Below, one piece after another: positions 1 through 8,464 of a stretch of 64,000 nt of DNA; positions within the stretch are counted from its first letter, which is position 1, and each line of letters starts with the position of its first letter. The notes beneath the pieces were generated by a model. That model did no database searches. It was not told the DNA's origin and worked only from the letters and a program-made list of their open reading frames with translations. The stretch spans positions 62,001-126,000 of the forward strand of contig NZ_JAAMRF010000005.1 in the NCBI RefSeq assembly GCF_013522725.1, in the 5' to 3' direction. Made by a program: the position numbers and the translations under genes. The stretch is from Stutzerimonas azotifigens (GTDB taxonomy: Bacteria > Pseudomonadota > Gammaproteobacteria > Pseudomonadales > Pseudomonadaceae).

Positions 1-72
1 CACGCCACGCCAGACGCGCATTCCGGCCACGTCATGCCGGATAGCCACAGCAATTCCCATGGAGGGCATTGA
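1..72 (+). CDS. C-terminal end of an RND efflux periplasmic adaptor (CusB-like), partial
   Basis: An open frame runs in from the window edge and stops at TGA 70-72, three bases before the pump ATG at 75. The 23 visible residues are rich in histidine (seven His, ending SNSHGGH). His-rich tails are common on metal-type RND adaptors of the CusB/CzcB kind, and these are normally encoded just before the RND pump. The identity is therefore inferred from position and composition only, because no folded domain is visible. The tight spacing implies translational coupling with the pump gene. Confidence 0.6.
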   Translation, partial: HATPDAHSGHVMPDSHSNSHGGH

Positions 73-74
73 AC

Positions 75-3000
75 ATGCTCTCCAGAATCATTGAATGGTC
101 GGTTCGCAACGTGTTCCTGGTGTTGCTCGCCACGTTGATCATTATCGGCGCCGGCGTCTACGCCGTGGTGAAAACCCCGCTGGACGCGTTGCCGGATCTG
201 TCCGACGTGCAGGTGATTGTCTACACCGAGTTTCCAGGGCAAGCGCCGCAGGTGGTAGAGGATCAGGTTACCTACCCGCTCACCACCGCACTGCTCTCGG
301 TACCCAATTCCAAGGTGGTACGGGGCTTCTCGTTCTTTGGCGCCTCCTTCGTTTATGTGATTTTCGAGGACGGCACCGATATCTACTGGGCGCGCTCGCG
401 GGTGCTTGAGTACCTGAATTTCGCCTCCAAGAGCCTTCCAGCCGGCGTAACCCCCGCGCTGGGGCCGGACGCCACCGGCGTTGGCTGGGTCTACCAGTAC
501 GCGCTGACCAGTGCGCGGCATACCCTTGCGGAGCTGCGCACGCTGCAGGACTGGTTCGTGCGCTATCAACTCACCAAGGCCGAGGGTGTGTCCGAAATCG
601 CCAGCATCGGCGGCTTCGTCCAGCAGTACCAGGTCACCGTCGATCCGCAGAAGCTGCAGGCCTACGACATCCCGTTGAGCCGCATTTCCGACGTCATTCG
701 CACCAGCAATGCCGACGTGGGCGGTCGCATCGTGGAAATGAGCGAGACCGAGTACATGGTGCGCGGTCGCGGCTATTTGCGTGGTGCAGCGGACATCGAG
801 AAACTGGTGCTCAAGGCCGCGGGCGGGGTGCCGGTTCTGCTGCGCGATGTGGCGCGCGTCGAGCTCGGCCCTGATGAGCGTCGCGGCGTGGTCGAGCTCA
901 ACGGGGAGGGCGAGGTGGTCGGCGGCATCGCCGTCGCCCGCTACGGCGAAAATGCCATGAACGTGATCGACAACCTGAAGGCCAAGATAGAGGAGATTCG
1001 TCCCGGCCTGCCGGAAGGTGTCGAGATCGAGCCGGTATACGACCGTTCGGATCTTATCCAGCGCGCCGTGGACAATCTCAAGGTCACGCTGCTGGAAGAG
1101 TCGATCATCGTCGCGCTGGTGTGCATTGTGTTTCTTCTGCATGTACGCAGTGCGCTGGTGGCCATCCTCATGCTGCCGGTGGGCATCCTGATCGCCTTCA
1201 TCGTCATGCGCTGGCTGGGGCTCAATTCCAACATCATGAGCCTGGGCGGCATCGCCATCGCTATCGGCGCAATGGTGGACGCGGCCATCGTGATGATCGA
1301 GAACGCGCACAAGCACCTGGAGCGGGCGCCAGCGGACAAGCCGAGGGCGCAGGTCATCATCGAGGCCTGCCGCGAGGTGGGGCCGGCGCTGTTCTTCTCG
1401 CTGCTGATCATTACCGTTTCCTTCCTACCGGTGTTCACGCTGGAGTCCCAGGAAGGACGGATGTTCTCGCCGCTCGCCTTCACCAAGACCTTCGCCATGG
1501 CGGGTGCGGCGTTACTCTCGGTGACGCTGGTGCCGGTGCTGATGCTGTTGTTCGTGCGCGGGCGGATCATCCCCGAGCACAAGAACCCGGTGAACCGTTT
1601 CCTGATCTGGATTTATCGCCCGATCATCCATATCGTGCTGCGATGGAAGGTGACAACCATCGTGGTGGCGCTCGTGGTTTTGGGCGTGAGCATCCTGCCG
1701 GCGCGCCAGCTTGGCAGCGAATTCATGCCGCGCCTCAACGAAGGCACGCTGCTGTACATGCCGGCCTCGCTCCCGGGCATGTCCATCACCAAGGCTGCGG
1801 AACTCATGCAGGTGCAGGACCGGATCATCAAGAGCTTTCCCGAGGTAGCCTCGGTATTCGGCAAGGCGGGCCGCGCGGCCACGGCCACCGACCCGGCCCC
1901 GATCGAAATGTTCGAGACGGTGGTCAACCTCAAGCCGGAAGAGCACTGGCGGCCGGGAATGACGATGGATAAGCTCATCGCCGAGATGGATGAAGCGCTC
2001 CGGTTTCCGGGTGTGGCCAACAGCTGGACCATGCCCATTCAGGGGCGCCTGGACATGCTATCTACCGGCATACGAACGCCCATTGGCATCAAGGTGTTTG
2101 GCATGGACCTCGCCGGGATCGAGCGGCTGGCCACCCAGATCGAGACGGTTGTGCAGGCGGTGCCCGGGACAACCAGCGCGTTTGCCGAGCGCATCACGGG
2201 TGGCTTCTATCTTGATATTGCCCCCGACTACGATGCCCTGGCCCGCTACGGCCTGACGGTGGGGGAGGTGCAGATGGTCATAGCCACTGCGTTGGGCGGC
2301 GAGCTTGTGACCACGACCGTGGAAGGGCGCGAGCGATTCGGCGTCAGCGTTCGCTACCCACGGGAGCTGCGCTCCGACCCGCAGCGTATTGCCACCGAGG
2401 TGCTGGTGCCCACGCCGGGCGGCGCACAAATTCCGCTCGGGCAGCTCACCGATATCAGCGTTTCCAAGGGCGCGCCCAGCATTCGTACCGAAAACGCGCT
2501 GCTCTCAGCATATATCTATGTCGATATTCGCGGCCGCGACATCGGCAGCTATGTGCGAGAGGCACAGCAGGCGGTCAATGATCAGGTGACCTTTCCACCC
2601 GGTTACTACGTGACCTGGAGCGGCCAGTTCGAATACATGGAGCGGGCGGCGGAGAGGCTAAAAATCGTCGTGCCGCTGACCCTGGTGTTGATCTTCCTGC
2701 TGCTGTACCTGAATTTCCGCCGGCTTACCGAGACGCTGATCGTCATGCTCTCGGTGCCGTTCTCGCTGGTGGGTGGTATCTGGCTCATGTGGGCGCTGGG
2801 CTACAACTTCTCGGTGGCCGTGGTGGTGGGCTTCATCGCCCTGGCTGGCGTGGCTGCCGAGACCGGTGTGATCATGCTCATCTACCTTGACCATGCGCTC
2901 GCCGAGCGCCGAGCCGAACGGGAAGCAGCCGGCGAGCAGTTAACGGTGGCTGATCTCTACCAGGCAGTCATAACTGGTGCAGTCGAGCGAGTACGGCCGA

Positions 3001-3197
3001 AGATGATGACGGTAGTGGCCATCATGGCCGGCCTGCTGCCGATCATGTGGGGCACCGGTACCGGCTCGGAGGTGATGCGACGCATTGCCGCGCCGATGGT
3101 GGGTGGGATGATTTCTTCCACCGTATTGACGCTTGTGGTCATTCCGGCGATCTACATGCTGGTCAAGCAGCGTAGGCTGGCTGTGACCTCTCGGTAG
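75..3197 (+). CDS. cusA: Heavy-metal RND efflux pump, CusA/SilA type
   Basis: This is an inner-membrane proton-driven pump of the HME-RND family, which exports metal ions through an adaptor and an outer-membrane channel. The length of about 1040 residues is normal for the family. Residues near the N-terminus (DALPDLSDVQVIVYTEFPGQ) match CusA-type pumps, and the fourth membrane helix carries the GGIAIAIGAMVDAAIVMIEN signature with the Asp and Glu typical of metal RND proteins. Twelve membrane segments fall in two sets, around residues 10-30 and 340-540 and again around 860-1035. I chose ATG 75 because GGAGGG at 61-66 is spaced correctly for it; a TTG at 69 is open but too close to that site. 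The Cu/Ag assignment rests on overall resemblance to CusA, and another monovalent or divalent metal is possible. Confidence 0.9.
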   Translation: MLSRIIEWSVRNVFLVLLATLIIIGAGVYAVVKTPLDALPDLSDVQVIVYTEFPGQAPQVVEDQVTYPLTTALLSVPNSKVVRGFSFFGASFVYVIFEDGTDIYWARSRVLEYLNFASKSLPAGVTPALGPDATGVGWVYQYALTSARHTLAELRTLQDWFVRYQLTKAEGVSEIASIGGFVQQYQVTVDPQKLQAYDIPLSRISDVIRTSNADVGGRIVEMSETEYMVRGRGYLRGAADIEKLVLKAAGGVPVLLRDVARVELGPDERRGVVELNGEGEVVGGIAVARYGENAMNVIDNLKAKIEEIRPGLPEGVEIEPVYDRSDLIQRAVDNLKVTLLEESIIVALVCIVFLLHVRSALVAILMLPVGILIAFIVMRWLGLNSNIMSLGGIAIAIGAMVDAAIVMIENAHKHLERAPADKPRAQVIIEACREVGPALFFSLLIITVSFLPVFTLESQEGRMFSPLAFTKTFAMAGAALLSVTLVPVLMLLFVRGRIIPEHKNPVNRFLIWIYRPIIHIVLRWKVTTIVVALVVLGVSILPARQLGSEFMPRLNEGTLLYMPASLPGMSITKAAELMQVQDRIIKSFPEVASVFGKAGRAATATDPAPIEMFETVVNLKPEEHWRPGMTMDKLIAEMDEALRFPGVANSWTMPIQGRLDMLSTGIRTPIGIKVFGMDLAGIERLATQIETVVQAVPGTTSAFAERITGGFYLDIAPDYDALARYGLTVGEVQMVIATALGGELVTTTVEGRERFGVSVRYPRELRSDPQRIATEVLVPTPGGAQIPLGQLTDISVSKGAPSIRTENALLSAYIYVDIRGRDIGSYVREAQQAVNDQVTFPPGYYVTWSGQFEYMERAAERLKIVVPLTLVLIFLLLYLNFRRLTETLIVMLSVPFSLVGGIWLMWALGYNFSVAVVVGFIALAGVAAETGVIMLIYLDHALAERRAEREAAGEQLTVADLYQAVITGAVERVRPKMMTVVAIMAGLLPIMWGTGTGSEVMRRIAAPMVGGMISSTVLTLVVIPAIYMLVKQRRLAVTSR

Positions 3198-3529
3198 ACC
3201 GTTCATTCGCAGCTTACCCGAAGGCTTGGAGGCAGCACCCAGGCCTTTGGGGCGCCGAATGAGCAGACAAGATATTCCCGAGGAGTGCAGCTGGGTTCAG
3301 AACTGGATGTGGGCAGCAGCGAGCGAGGCCTCGCACTGCCTACAAGTCACATTAGAGACATGCTGGAGCGCGGAATGGTAGCTGCGCAACTTGGCGACTG
3401 CTTTCGAAGTACAAGTGAATCCACAAAGCATCTAAAAAGTACCATCCGCCCGTGGAGGTCGGGTGGTTGAACGCGACGTAAACTGAGCGGGTAGTTGAGT
3501 ACGGTTTGACGAGCGCTCCATAGAGTTTC
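3198..3529. other. Intergenic stretch, no gene recognised
   Basis: Short frames exist on the minus strand but have no recognisable domain and no good ribosome site. No tRNA, strong terminator or repeat was seen. The stretch separates the plus-strand RND genes from the minus-strand DUF3147 gene, so it holds the convergent 3' ends. Confidence 0.5.
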
Positions 3530-3880
3530 TCAGAGCAGTTCGATACCAAAACGACGGGCACCTAGCGCAAACAAGCCGAAACAGCCCGCAGTAGCAACGA
3601 TGTAGATCATCAGAGTTGGCCAAAAGCCGAACCGGGGCAGAAGCGCCGGAAACGCGAGTAGCGTTGGAAGAGTGGGTATTACATACCAGAAGGTATACCA
3701 GGCATGATTTGCGATCTTCTCTGCTGGCTGTTTTTCAACGTTTAGCCAGATCAGTGTCAGTACAGTAATCAGAGGCAGCGCCGCAATTAGTCCACCAAAC
3801 TTGTCACTACGCTTCGCAACCTCCGACACCACGACCACCACCATCGCGGTCAGAAAATATTTGCTGATAACCCAAGCCAT
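3530..3880 (-). CDS. DUF3147 family small membrane protein
   Basis: The product is a 116-residue protein that is nearly all hydrophobic, with four likely membrane helices separated by short charged turns (KRSDKFGG near residue 25, NVEKQPAEK near 50). Length and pattern fit the DUF3147 family, whose function is unknown to me. It lies 49 bp downstream of the CsoR-type repressor gene on the same strand, so the two are probably co-transcribed. That links it to the metal locus at 4333-7200 by context only. Confidence 0.75.
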   Translation of the reverse strand: MAWVISKYFLTAMVVVVVSEVAKRSDKFGGLIAALPLITVLTLIWLNVEKQPAEKIANHAWYTFWYVIPTLPTLLAFPALLPRFGFWPTLMIYIVATAGCFGLFALGARRFGIELL

Positions 3881-3929
3881 TCGTATCTCCCAGAGCGCTA
3901 TTGATGGAGCCTTTTAGACTGAGTCGCCC

Positions 3930-4217
3930 TTAAAGGTACTTGGTGATTTGCTTGAAATCTTCGAGTGAAGCTCGCTCCCCAGAAGCGAGTGCTTCGACCG
4001 TGTGTTCCAGGCAGTGGTCGATATGATCTTGGATAAGGACACGCTTGGCTTGGCAGACGGCTTTTTCCACTGCATGCAGCTGCTGAGCGATGTCGACGCA
4101 GGATCGACTGCCTTCAATCATAGCTACGATGCTGCGCAGGTGGCCCTCTGCGCGCTTCAACCTTTTGACGATATCGCCATGACTTTGGTGCTGGTGGCCG
4201 TGTTCGTTATCGCTCAT
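3930..4217 (-). CDS. CsoR/RcnR/FrmR-family metal-sensing repressor
   Basis: This is an all-helical DNA-binding repressor of 95 residues (DUF156 fold) that leaves its operator when it binds metal. The family core is clear: a KRLKRAEGHLRSI helix, a Cys in GSRSC, and the sequence DHIDHC. The Cys, then His and Cys four apart, reproduce the Cys-His-Cys ligand set of CsoR/InrS rather than the Cys-His-His set of RcnR. A His-rich N-terminal tail (HGHQHQSH) could add a fourth ligand, as described for nickel sensor InrS. It is transcribed away from the secreted protein/HupE/CDF genes, and the C-tract/G-tract operator sits in the gap. Likely metals are Ni, Co or Cu; the sequence alone does not decide. 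Confidence 0.88.
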   Translation of the reverse strand: MSDNEHGHQHQSHGDIVKRLKRAEGHLRSIVAMIEGSRSCVDIAQQLHAVEKAVCQAKRVLIQDHIDHCLEHTVEALASGERASLEDFKQITKYL

Positions 4218-4257
4218 GCCTTGAGTCTCATGCGTCGATGAATTACTCTCGCATGCT

Positions 4258-4274
4258 ATCCCCCTGGGGGGGAT
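4258..4274. promoter_or_regulatory. Probable operator for the CsoR-family repressor
   Basis: The sequence ATCCCCCTGGGGGGGAT lies between the divergent repressor gene and the metal-transport genes. A C-tract and G-tract flanked by AT ends is the form of the operators bound by CsoR/RcnR/InrS proteins (GC tract with inverted AT flanks). It is the only such tract in the gap. It could control both directions: autoregulation of the repressor and repression of the operon starting at 4333. Confidence 0.7.
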
Positions 4275-4332
4275 GTGGTCAAACCACCCACGCCATCAGA
4301 AAGCCAACCGCTCAGGCAAAAAAAACCACAAC

Positions 4333-4692
4333 ATGCTTAGCCAATCCATCAGTGCCAAGGTGATATTCGCCGTTGCTCTTGCCATCTTGATGGCCTGGGT
4401 TGGGCACACCTCTGCGCTGTTTATGGGGGCGAGTCAGCCAGCCTGGGGTGGCAGTGACGGTGCTTCTTCGCATGCGTATGGCGAGCGCGCATTTATTTGC
4501 GCGGCATGCGCGGATCATTACCACTCCTCGCTGACAGCCGACCATGTGCACGAAACACCGCACCTGACCACGCTGCTGAGTATCAATACGCTGCCAGAGC
4601 GTGCAAAGCCGATAGACGCCCCTCGTTATTCCCTTCCTCCCGGCCCGATCTTCCTGATTGAGCGGCCACCCCGTCCTGCATTCGTGCTCTGA
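4333..4692 (+). CDS. Small exported or membrane-anchored His/Cys-rich protein, function unknown
   Basis: About 119 residues. The N-terminus (residues 1-30) is hydrophobic and fits a signal or anchor sequence. The middle holds CAAC, HYH and HVH, a plausible metal-binding cluster, and the C-terminal third is proline-rich. The frame is open further upstream to ATG 4273, but that codon lies inside the putative repressor operator, so 4333 is preferred. It is the first gene of the operon downstream of the CsoR-type operator and is followed 48 bp later by the HupE/UreJ-like gene. I do not recognise the family; a periplasmic metal-handling role is inference from composition and context. Confidence 0.55.
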   Translation: MLSQSISAKVIFAVALAILMAWVGHTSALFMGASQPAWGGSDGASSHAYGERAFICAACADHYHSSLTADHVHETPHLTTLLSINTLPERAKPIDAPRYSLPPGPIFLIERPPRPAFVL

Positions 4693-4740
4693 CACAGGCC
4701 GCTGTGCGGCCCAAGACCACAGTAATTCAGGACTTTAACC

Positions 4741-5475
4741 ATGCATTCGCTATCTATGGGCGCAAGGGGCGCATCTGTCGTGCGTCCGAATCGCTCGCTA
4801 CTACTGTTGCTGCTGTTCACAGCATTGCTGTTTCTCGGCATGCCTGACGCGTTGGCCCACGCTGTTGCCGAGGGCGACAAGGGCTTTATTCAGGAAAGCT
4901 CGGGGGTGATGGTGCTGCCGTTCATCTACATGGGCGCAAAGCACATGATCACCGGCTACGACCACCTGATGTTCCTGTTCGGGGTGATCTTCTTTCTCTA
5001 TCGCCTGAAAGACGTGGGCCTTTACGTCACCCTGTTCGCCGTGGGCCACACCGTGACGCTGCTGATCGGCGTGTTGGCGGAAATCAGCATCAGCTCCTAT
5101 GTGATCGACGCCATCATCGGCTTCTCGGTGGTGTACAAGGCGCTGGATAACCTGGGCGCGTTCCAGCGTTGGTTCGGCCACCAGCCGAATACCAAAGCGG
5201 CCACACTGATCTTCGGCTTGCTGCATGGCTTTGGCCTGGCGACCAAGATTCAGGAATACGAGATCTCGGCGGACGGTCTTATCGCCAACCTGATTGCCTT
5301 CAACGTCGGCGTCGAAATCGGCCAGGTCCTGGCCCTGAGCGCCATCCTGATTGTCATGGGCTATTGGCGGCGCACCGCCAGCTTTTGGCGTCATGCCTAC
5401 ACCGCCAACGTCGCCATGATGAGCGCCGGTTTCCTCTTGATGGGTTACCAGCTCACCGGCCTGATCGTGTCTTAA
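4741..5475 (+). CDS. HupE/UreJ-family membrane protein, putative metal permease
   Basis: The product is a 244-residue integral membrane protein. After a leader (residues 15-40, ending AHA) come about six membrane helices. The second domain segment contains GAKHMITGYDHLMFLFGV, which fits the H-x4-D-H motif of HupE/UreJ proteins, and a later helix has LLHGFGLA, a second conserved His segment. HupE proteins are known or predicted nickel/cobalt permeases, and this HupE/UreJ_2-like branch is often found beside metal-resistance genes. The gene follows the secreted His/Cys-rich protein and precedes the anchor protein by 15 bp, so the three appear to be one operon. Substrate and direction of transport are not established by sequence. 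Confidence 0.8.
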   Translation: MHSLSMGARGASVVRPNRSLLLLLLFTALLFLGMPDALAHAVAEGDKGFIQESSGVMVLPFIYMGAKHMITGYDHLMFLFGVIFFLYRLKDVGLYVTLFAVGHTVTLLIGVLAEISISSYVIDAIIGFSVVYKALDNLGAFQRWFGHQPNTKAATLIFGLLHGFGLATKIQEYEISADGLIANLIAFNVGVEIGQVLALSAILIVMGYWRRTASFWRHAYTANVAMMSAGFLLMGYQLTGLIVS

Positions 5476-5490
5476 TAAGGAATTTTCAGC

Positions 5491-6153
5491 ATGTTCAATA
5501 CCAAGCTACCAACGCTCAACGAATTGCCAACCAGCCGCCAGCTGCTGCGCTCCACTGTGATCGCAGTAGCTGTTGCCGCTGCCTTGCTGGTTACCGTGGT
5601 GATGCCCTCTGAATACGCCATCGACCCAACGGGTGTTGGCCGGGTACTCGGTCTGACCCAGATGGGTGAGATGAAGGAAATTCTGGCCGAAGAAGCGGCG
5701 GCGGATGCAGCTGTTCAGCCAGTGGCGGCCCCGGTCGTACAAGCCCCCGCGCCCGCTCAGCTGGCACCTCAAGAACAAGTTGCAGCGGCACCTGTGGCTG
5801 AGCCGGTAGCAGAGCCACAGCCGGCCCTGAAGTCCGATGAAGTGACTGTCACGCTGAAACCGGGCGAGGCGAGTGAAATCAAGCTTGAAATGCTGGACAA
5901 GTCCACGGTCAGCTACGAGTGGACAGCCAATGGCGCTCCGGTTAACCACGACACACACGGCGAGCCCTACAACGGCCCGAAGGGCTACTACCACAGCTAC
6001 AGCAAGGCCAAGCAGGTCAAAGGCGACAAAGGCGAACTAACTGCGATATTCGACGGCACCCACGGTTGGTTCTGGCGTAACCGTAGCAACAGTGACGTGA
6101 CGATCACGCTCAAGACCAAGGGCGAGTACCTGAGCGTCAAACGAGTGATTTAA
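5491..6153 (+). CDS. Single-span membrane-anchored periplasmic protein
   Basis: 220 residues. One membrane helix at about residues 22-42 is followed by a Pro/Ala/Val-rich linker (about 75-115) and a C-terminal domain of about 105 residues that looks beta-rich (SEIKLEMLDKSTVSYEWTAN, then His residues in VNHDTHGEP and KGYYHSYSK). This layout places the C-terminal domain in the periplasm. Similar proteins are annotated only as transmembrane anchor proteins beside HupE-like and CDF genes. The AAGGAA at about 5477 supports the ATG at 5491. The role is unknown; a partner or metal-binding scaffold for the neighbouring transporters is inference. Confidence 0.7.
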   Translation: MFNTKLPTLNELPTSRQLLRSTVIAVAVAAALLVTVVMPSEYAIDPTGVGRVLGLTQMGEMKEILAEEAAADAAVQPVAAPVVQAPAPAQLAPQEQVAAAPVAEPVAEPQPALKSDEVTVTLKPGEASEIKLEMLDKSTVSYEWTANGAPVNHDTHGEPYNGPKGYYHSYSKAKQVKGDKGELTAIFDGTHGWFWRNRSNSDVTITLKTKGEYLSVKRVI

Positions 6154-6279
6154 ACCACAAGGTCTTCTTTGGAAGCGTTGGTTATCGGAGGGTGAGATAG
6201 CCCATCGCTCCAAGGTTGCTCAATCCGGCCAAGGCCGTCGAGCCAGCCAAGTGCATCAGTGAGTTTTCGAGGATCAATG

Positions 6280-7200
6280 ATGAAAGACGCAAAAATGCCA
6301 GACCACAATCATAACCATGGTGGCGGCAAGACATTATTGCTCGCGCTGATCTTCACGACAGGTTTCGCAATTGTCGAAGTGTTCGGTGGCCTGATGGCCG
6401 ATTCGCTTGCACTGCTGTCGGACGCAGGTCACATGATTACCGATTCATTGTCTCTTGGAATCGGTGCTTTTGCCGCCTTGTTGGCCAACAAGCCTGCATC
6501 GCGGCGGCATTCCTTTGGATTCAAGCGCGCAGAAATTCTCGGCGCTCTGTTCAACGTTCTGTTTATGTTCGGCGTGATTGTATTCATCACCTACGAGGCG
6601 ATCCGTCGGATGGCAGATACTCCAACCGTCGCGGGTGGCATGGTATTGGTTATCGGCGGGGTCGGTTTGCTGGTGAACATCATGGTGGCTTGGGTGCTGA
6701 TGCGCGGAGAGCAGACCATAAATGTTCGCGGAGCACTCCTGCACGTGATGGGAGACTTGCTGGGCTCGGTCGCTGCGCTGATTGCAGGCGCAATCATCTA
6801 TCTGGGCGGGCCGTCCATTGCGGACCCGATACTGTCTCTTTTCGTCAGCCTATTGATTCTGGTGTCAGCCATTCGACTGCTGCGTGAGGTGACGCATGTA
6901 TTGATGGAAGGTGTGCCAATGGGAATCGATGCGCATGAAGTCAGCTGCGCTCTAACCCGTGTCGACGGCGTCTGTTCTATCCATGACCTGCATATCTGGA
7001 GCTTGTCATCAAGTAGCCAGGCGCTAGCAGCGCATGTCGATGTGGAAGCGATGGGGCAGTGGGAAGAGATACTGCCGCAACTGCAAACGATCTTGCGGGA
7101 GCGCTTCGATATTGGGCACAGCACATTACAACCGGAGAATGCCGCTATCCGTCTAACTTGCGATGCAGATCCTCATTGTGGGTCTGGTGATTGCAAGTAG
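6280..7200 (+). CDS. Cation diffusion facilitator (CzcD/DmeF-like) metal exporter
   Basis: This is an inner-membrane proton antiporter that exports divalent cations. The N-terminus is His-rich (DHNHNHGGG), six membrane helices follow, and both metal-site motifs are present: DAGHMITDS in helix 2 and HVMGD in helix 5. The C-terminal cytosolic domain ends in CDADPHCGSGDC, an additional likely metal-binding tail. Length (about 306 residues) is normal. GAGG at 6269-6272 is best spaced for ATG 6280; ATG 6277 and GTG 6259 are open alternatives. It closes the operon controlled by the CsoR-family repressor. Zn, Co, Ni and Cd are all possible substrates. Confidence 0.88.
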   Translation: MKDAKMPDHNHNHGGGKTLLLALIFTTGFAIVEVFGGLMADSLALLSDAGHMITDSLSLGIGAFAALLANKPASRRHSFGFKRAEILGALFNVLFMFGVIVFITYEAIRRMADTPTVAGGMVLVIGGVGLLVNIMVAWVLMRGEQTINVRGALLHVMGDLLGSVAALIAGAIIYLGGPSIADPILSLFVSLLILVSAIRLLREVTHVLMEGVPMGIDAHEVSCALTRVDGVCSIHDLHIWSLSSSSQALAAHVDVEAMGQWEEILPQLQTILRERFDIGHSTLQPENAAIRLTCDADPHCGSGDCK

Positions 7201-7317
7201 ACAACCGAAAGAGCGCCCAGCCGGGCTGCACGGTAGTGGCCTGAATAGCTGTAGCACACCTTGATGCTAATTCTTGGCCTATGTTTTTAGCCTTCACTAT
7301 GCGGGGTGCGGATAGCT

Positions 7318-7561
7318 ATGCGTTCAGGCATCCAACCCCACCGCGCGTTCATCGCCTACTTGCTTACCACCGTATTGCTAGCAGGCTGCCAGAGTACACG
7401 CGAGCAACTGCTTGGGCTGGAGCAATGGTTTCCGTCAGTGTCAGGCGATGGCGGAGCGTTCGGCAGACCGTGAGGCGTGGGACCGAAACTGGCGCGACCG
7501 TGACCGCGAATGGCAACACCATGTCGACCAGGCCAAGGGGCAGGCCATGCGACGCAAGTGA
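7318..7561 (+). pseudogene. Possible frameshifted small lipoprotein gene
   Basis: From ATG 7318 the frame gives a good lipoprotein leader with lipobox LLAGCQS and then REQLLGLEQWF before it runs out at TGA 7471-7473. The next frame, from about 7430 to TGA 7559-7561, gives a charged helix-like tail (MAERSADREAWDRNWRDRD, ending QAMRRK) that looks more like real coding. A single-base shift near 7425-7440 would join the two into one lipoprotein of about 80 residues. I cannot exclude two tiny genes or chance, so this is a tentative call. Confidence 0.4.
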
Positions 7562-7661
7562 ACCGCGCCACGCGGGTAGGGGACATCGGCATCCCTTCTG
7601 GCCAACATCGGTGTGGCCTTTTCCGTCCGGCTTGAAGGCCTGAGCGCATGTTGGCCGTTGC

Positions 7662-8414
7662 TCATTCGACTAGCTCCTGAGCCGCGCCCGAAACCGGAAT
7701 ATCCGTTCCGGCAGGCTTAACCGCTGGTCGATACAGCACCAGGCGGTAGGTTGCCAGACAGATCACCCAATCAAACAGCAGCGTCCAGAGGTTGTGAGAC
7801 AGAAAATGGGCGCCCTGCATCATGCGGCCGATGGAAAAAACGGTTCCCAACCCCAGGGCCAACCCAAGTGCCCAGGCTGCTGCACGTGGTCTGCGGTCAC
7901 GCAGGAAGAAGTAAAGCGCAATCAGCGAGAAGCCGGCAGACGCATGCCCACCCGGCCAGCAGCGACCGGGTTTCAAGGTTGGCTCCCGCTCGCTCAGCAG
8001 CGGCGTATGGATTTCTGAACCGCCGAATTCGCTCAGGCTCCAGGGGCAATGGACCGCCGTCAGCGCCTTCAACGGTGTCACGATGCTGGTTGACAAGGCC
8101 AGAGCCAGCACCAGATAGCCCAGTGAACGGCGCCAGACTTTCAGCTTTGTCGGCAGCAAGCTGAGCCCAAAGCCCAGGATAGCCAGGACACCAATGGCGA
8201 TGACCGCCTGCTTGGCACGGTCATGCAGTACGTCTTCGAGAAACCAGCTATGGCGACCAATGAAGCCCGTCTCAGGGCTGTAGAAGAAATTGGCGATGGC
8301 AAAATCGATTCGCGTCGGGTCGTTGACCAGGAGCAGCAGCATCAAGGCGAGCGGAATACCCATGCCCACATGGAAGTTGAATGGCCTGGAGCATTTTGAG
8401 GTGGAGCAAGACAT
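7662..8414 (-). CDS. PAP2-family membrane phosphatase
   Basis: A 250-residue membrane protein of the type 2 phosphatidic acid phosphatase superfamily, which removes phosphate from lipids such as phosphatidic acid, undecaprenyl diphosphate or lipid A. The second motif is seen as PGGHAS (usual form SGH) and the third as GRMMQGAHFLSHNLWTLLFD, with the conserved Arg, His and Asp. About six membrane helices are visible. ATG 8414 is preferred over the upstream TTG at 8453. The gene starts about 50 bp after the stop of the LtaS-like gene on the same strand, so the pair forms an operon. PAP2 genes also occur beside colRS in Pseudomonas. The exact lipid substrate is unknown. Confidence 0.85.
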   Translation of the reverse strand: MSCSTSKCSRPFNFHVGMGIPLALMLLLLVNDPTRIDFAIANFFYSPETGFIGRHSWFLEDVLHDRAKQAVIAIGVLAILGFGLSLLPTKLKVWRRSLGYLVLALALSTSIVTPLKALTAVHCPWSLSEFGGSEIHTPLLSEREPTLKPGRCWPGGHASAGFSLIALYFFLRDRRPRAAAWALGLALGLGTVFSIGRMMQGAHFLSHNLWTLLFDWVICLATYRLVLYRPAVKPAGTDIPVSGAAQELVE

Positions 8415-8464
8415 TTCGATATTCCGGCAATGCCCCCGAAATCGCAGGGGCAAGGTGGGATGAT

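Noticed and set aside
69..74. TTG start for the RND pump two codons upstream of ATG 75
   Set aside because: The ribosome site GGAGGG at 61-66 is too close to the TTG and well placed for the ATG.
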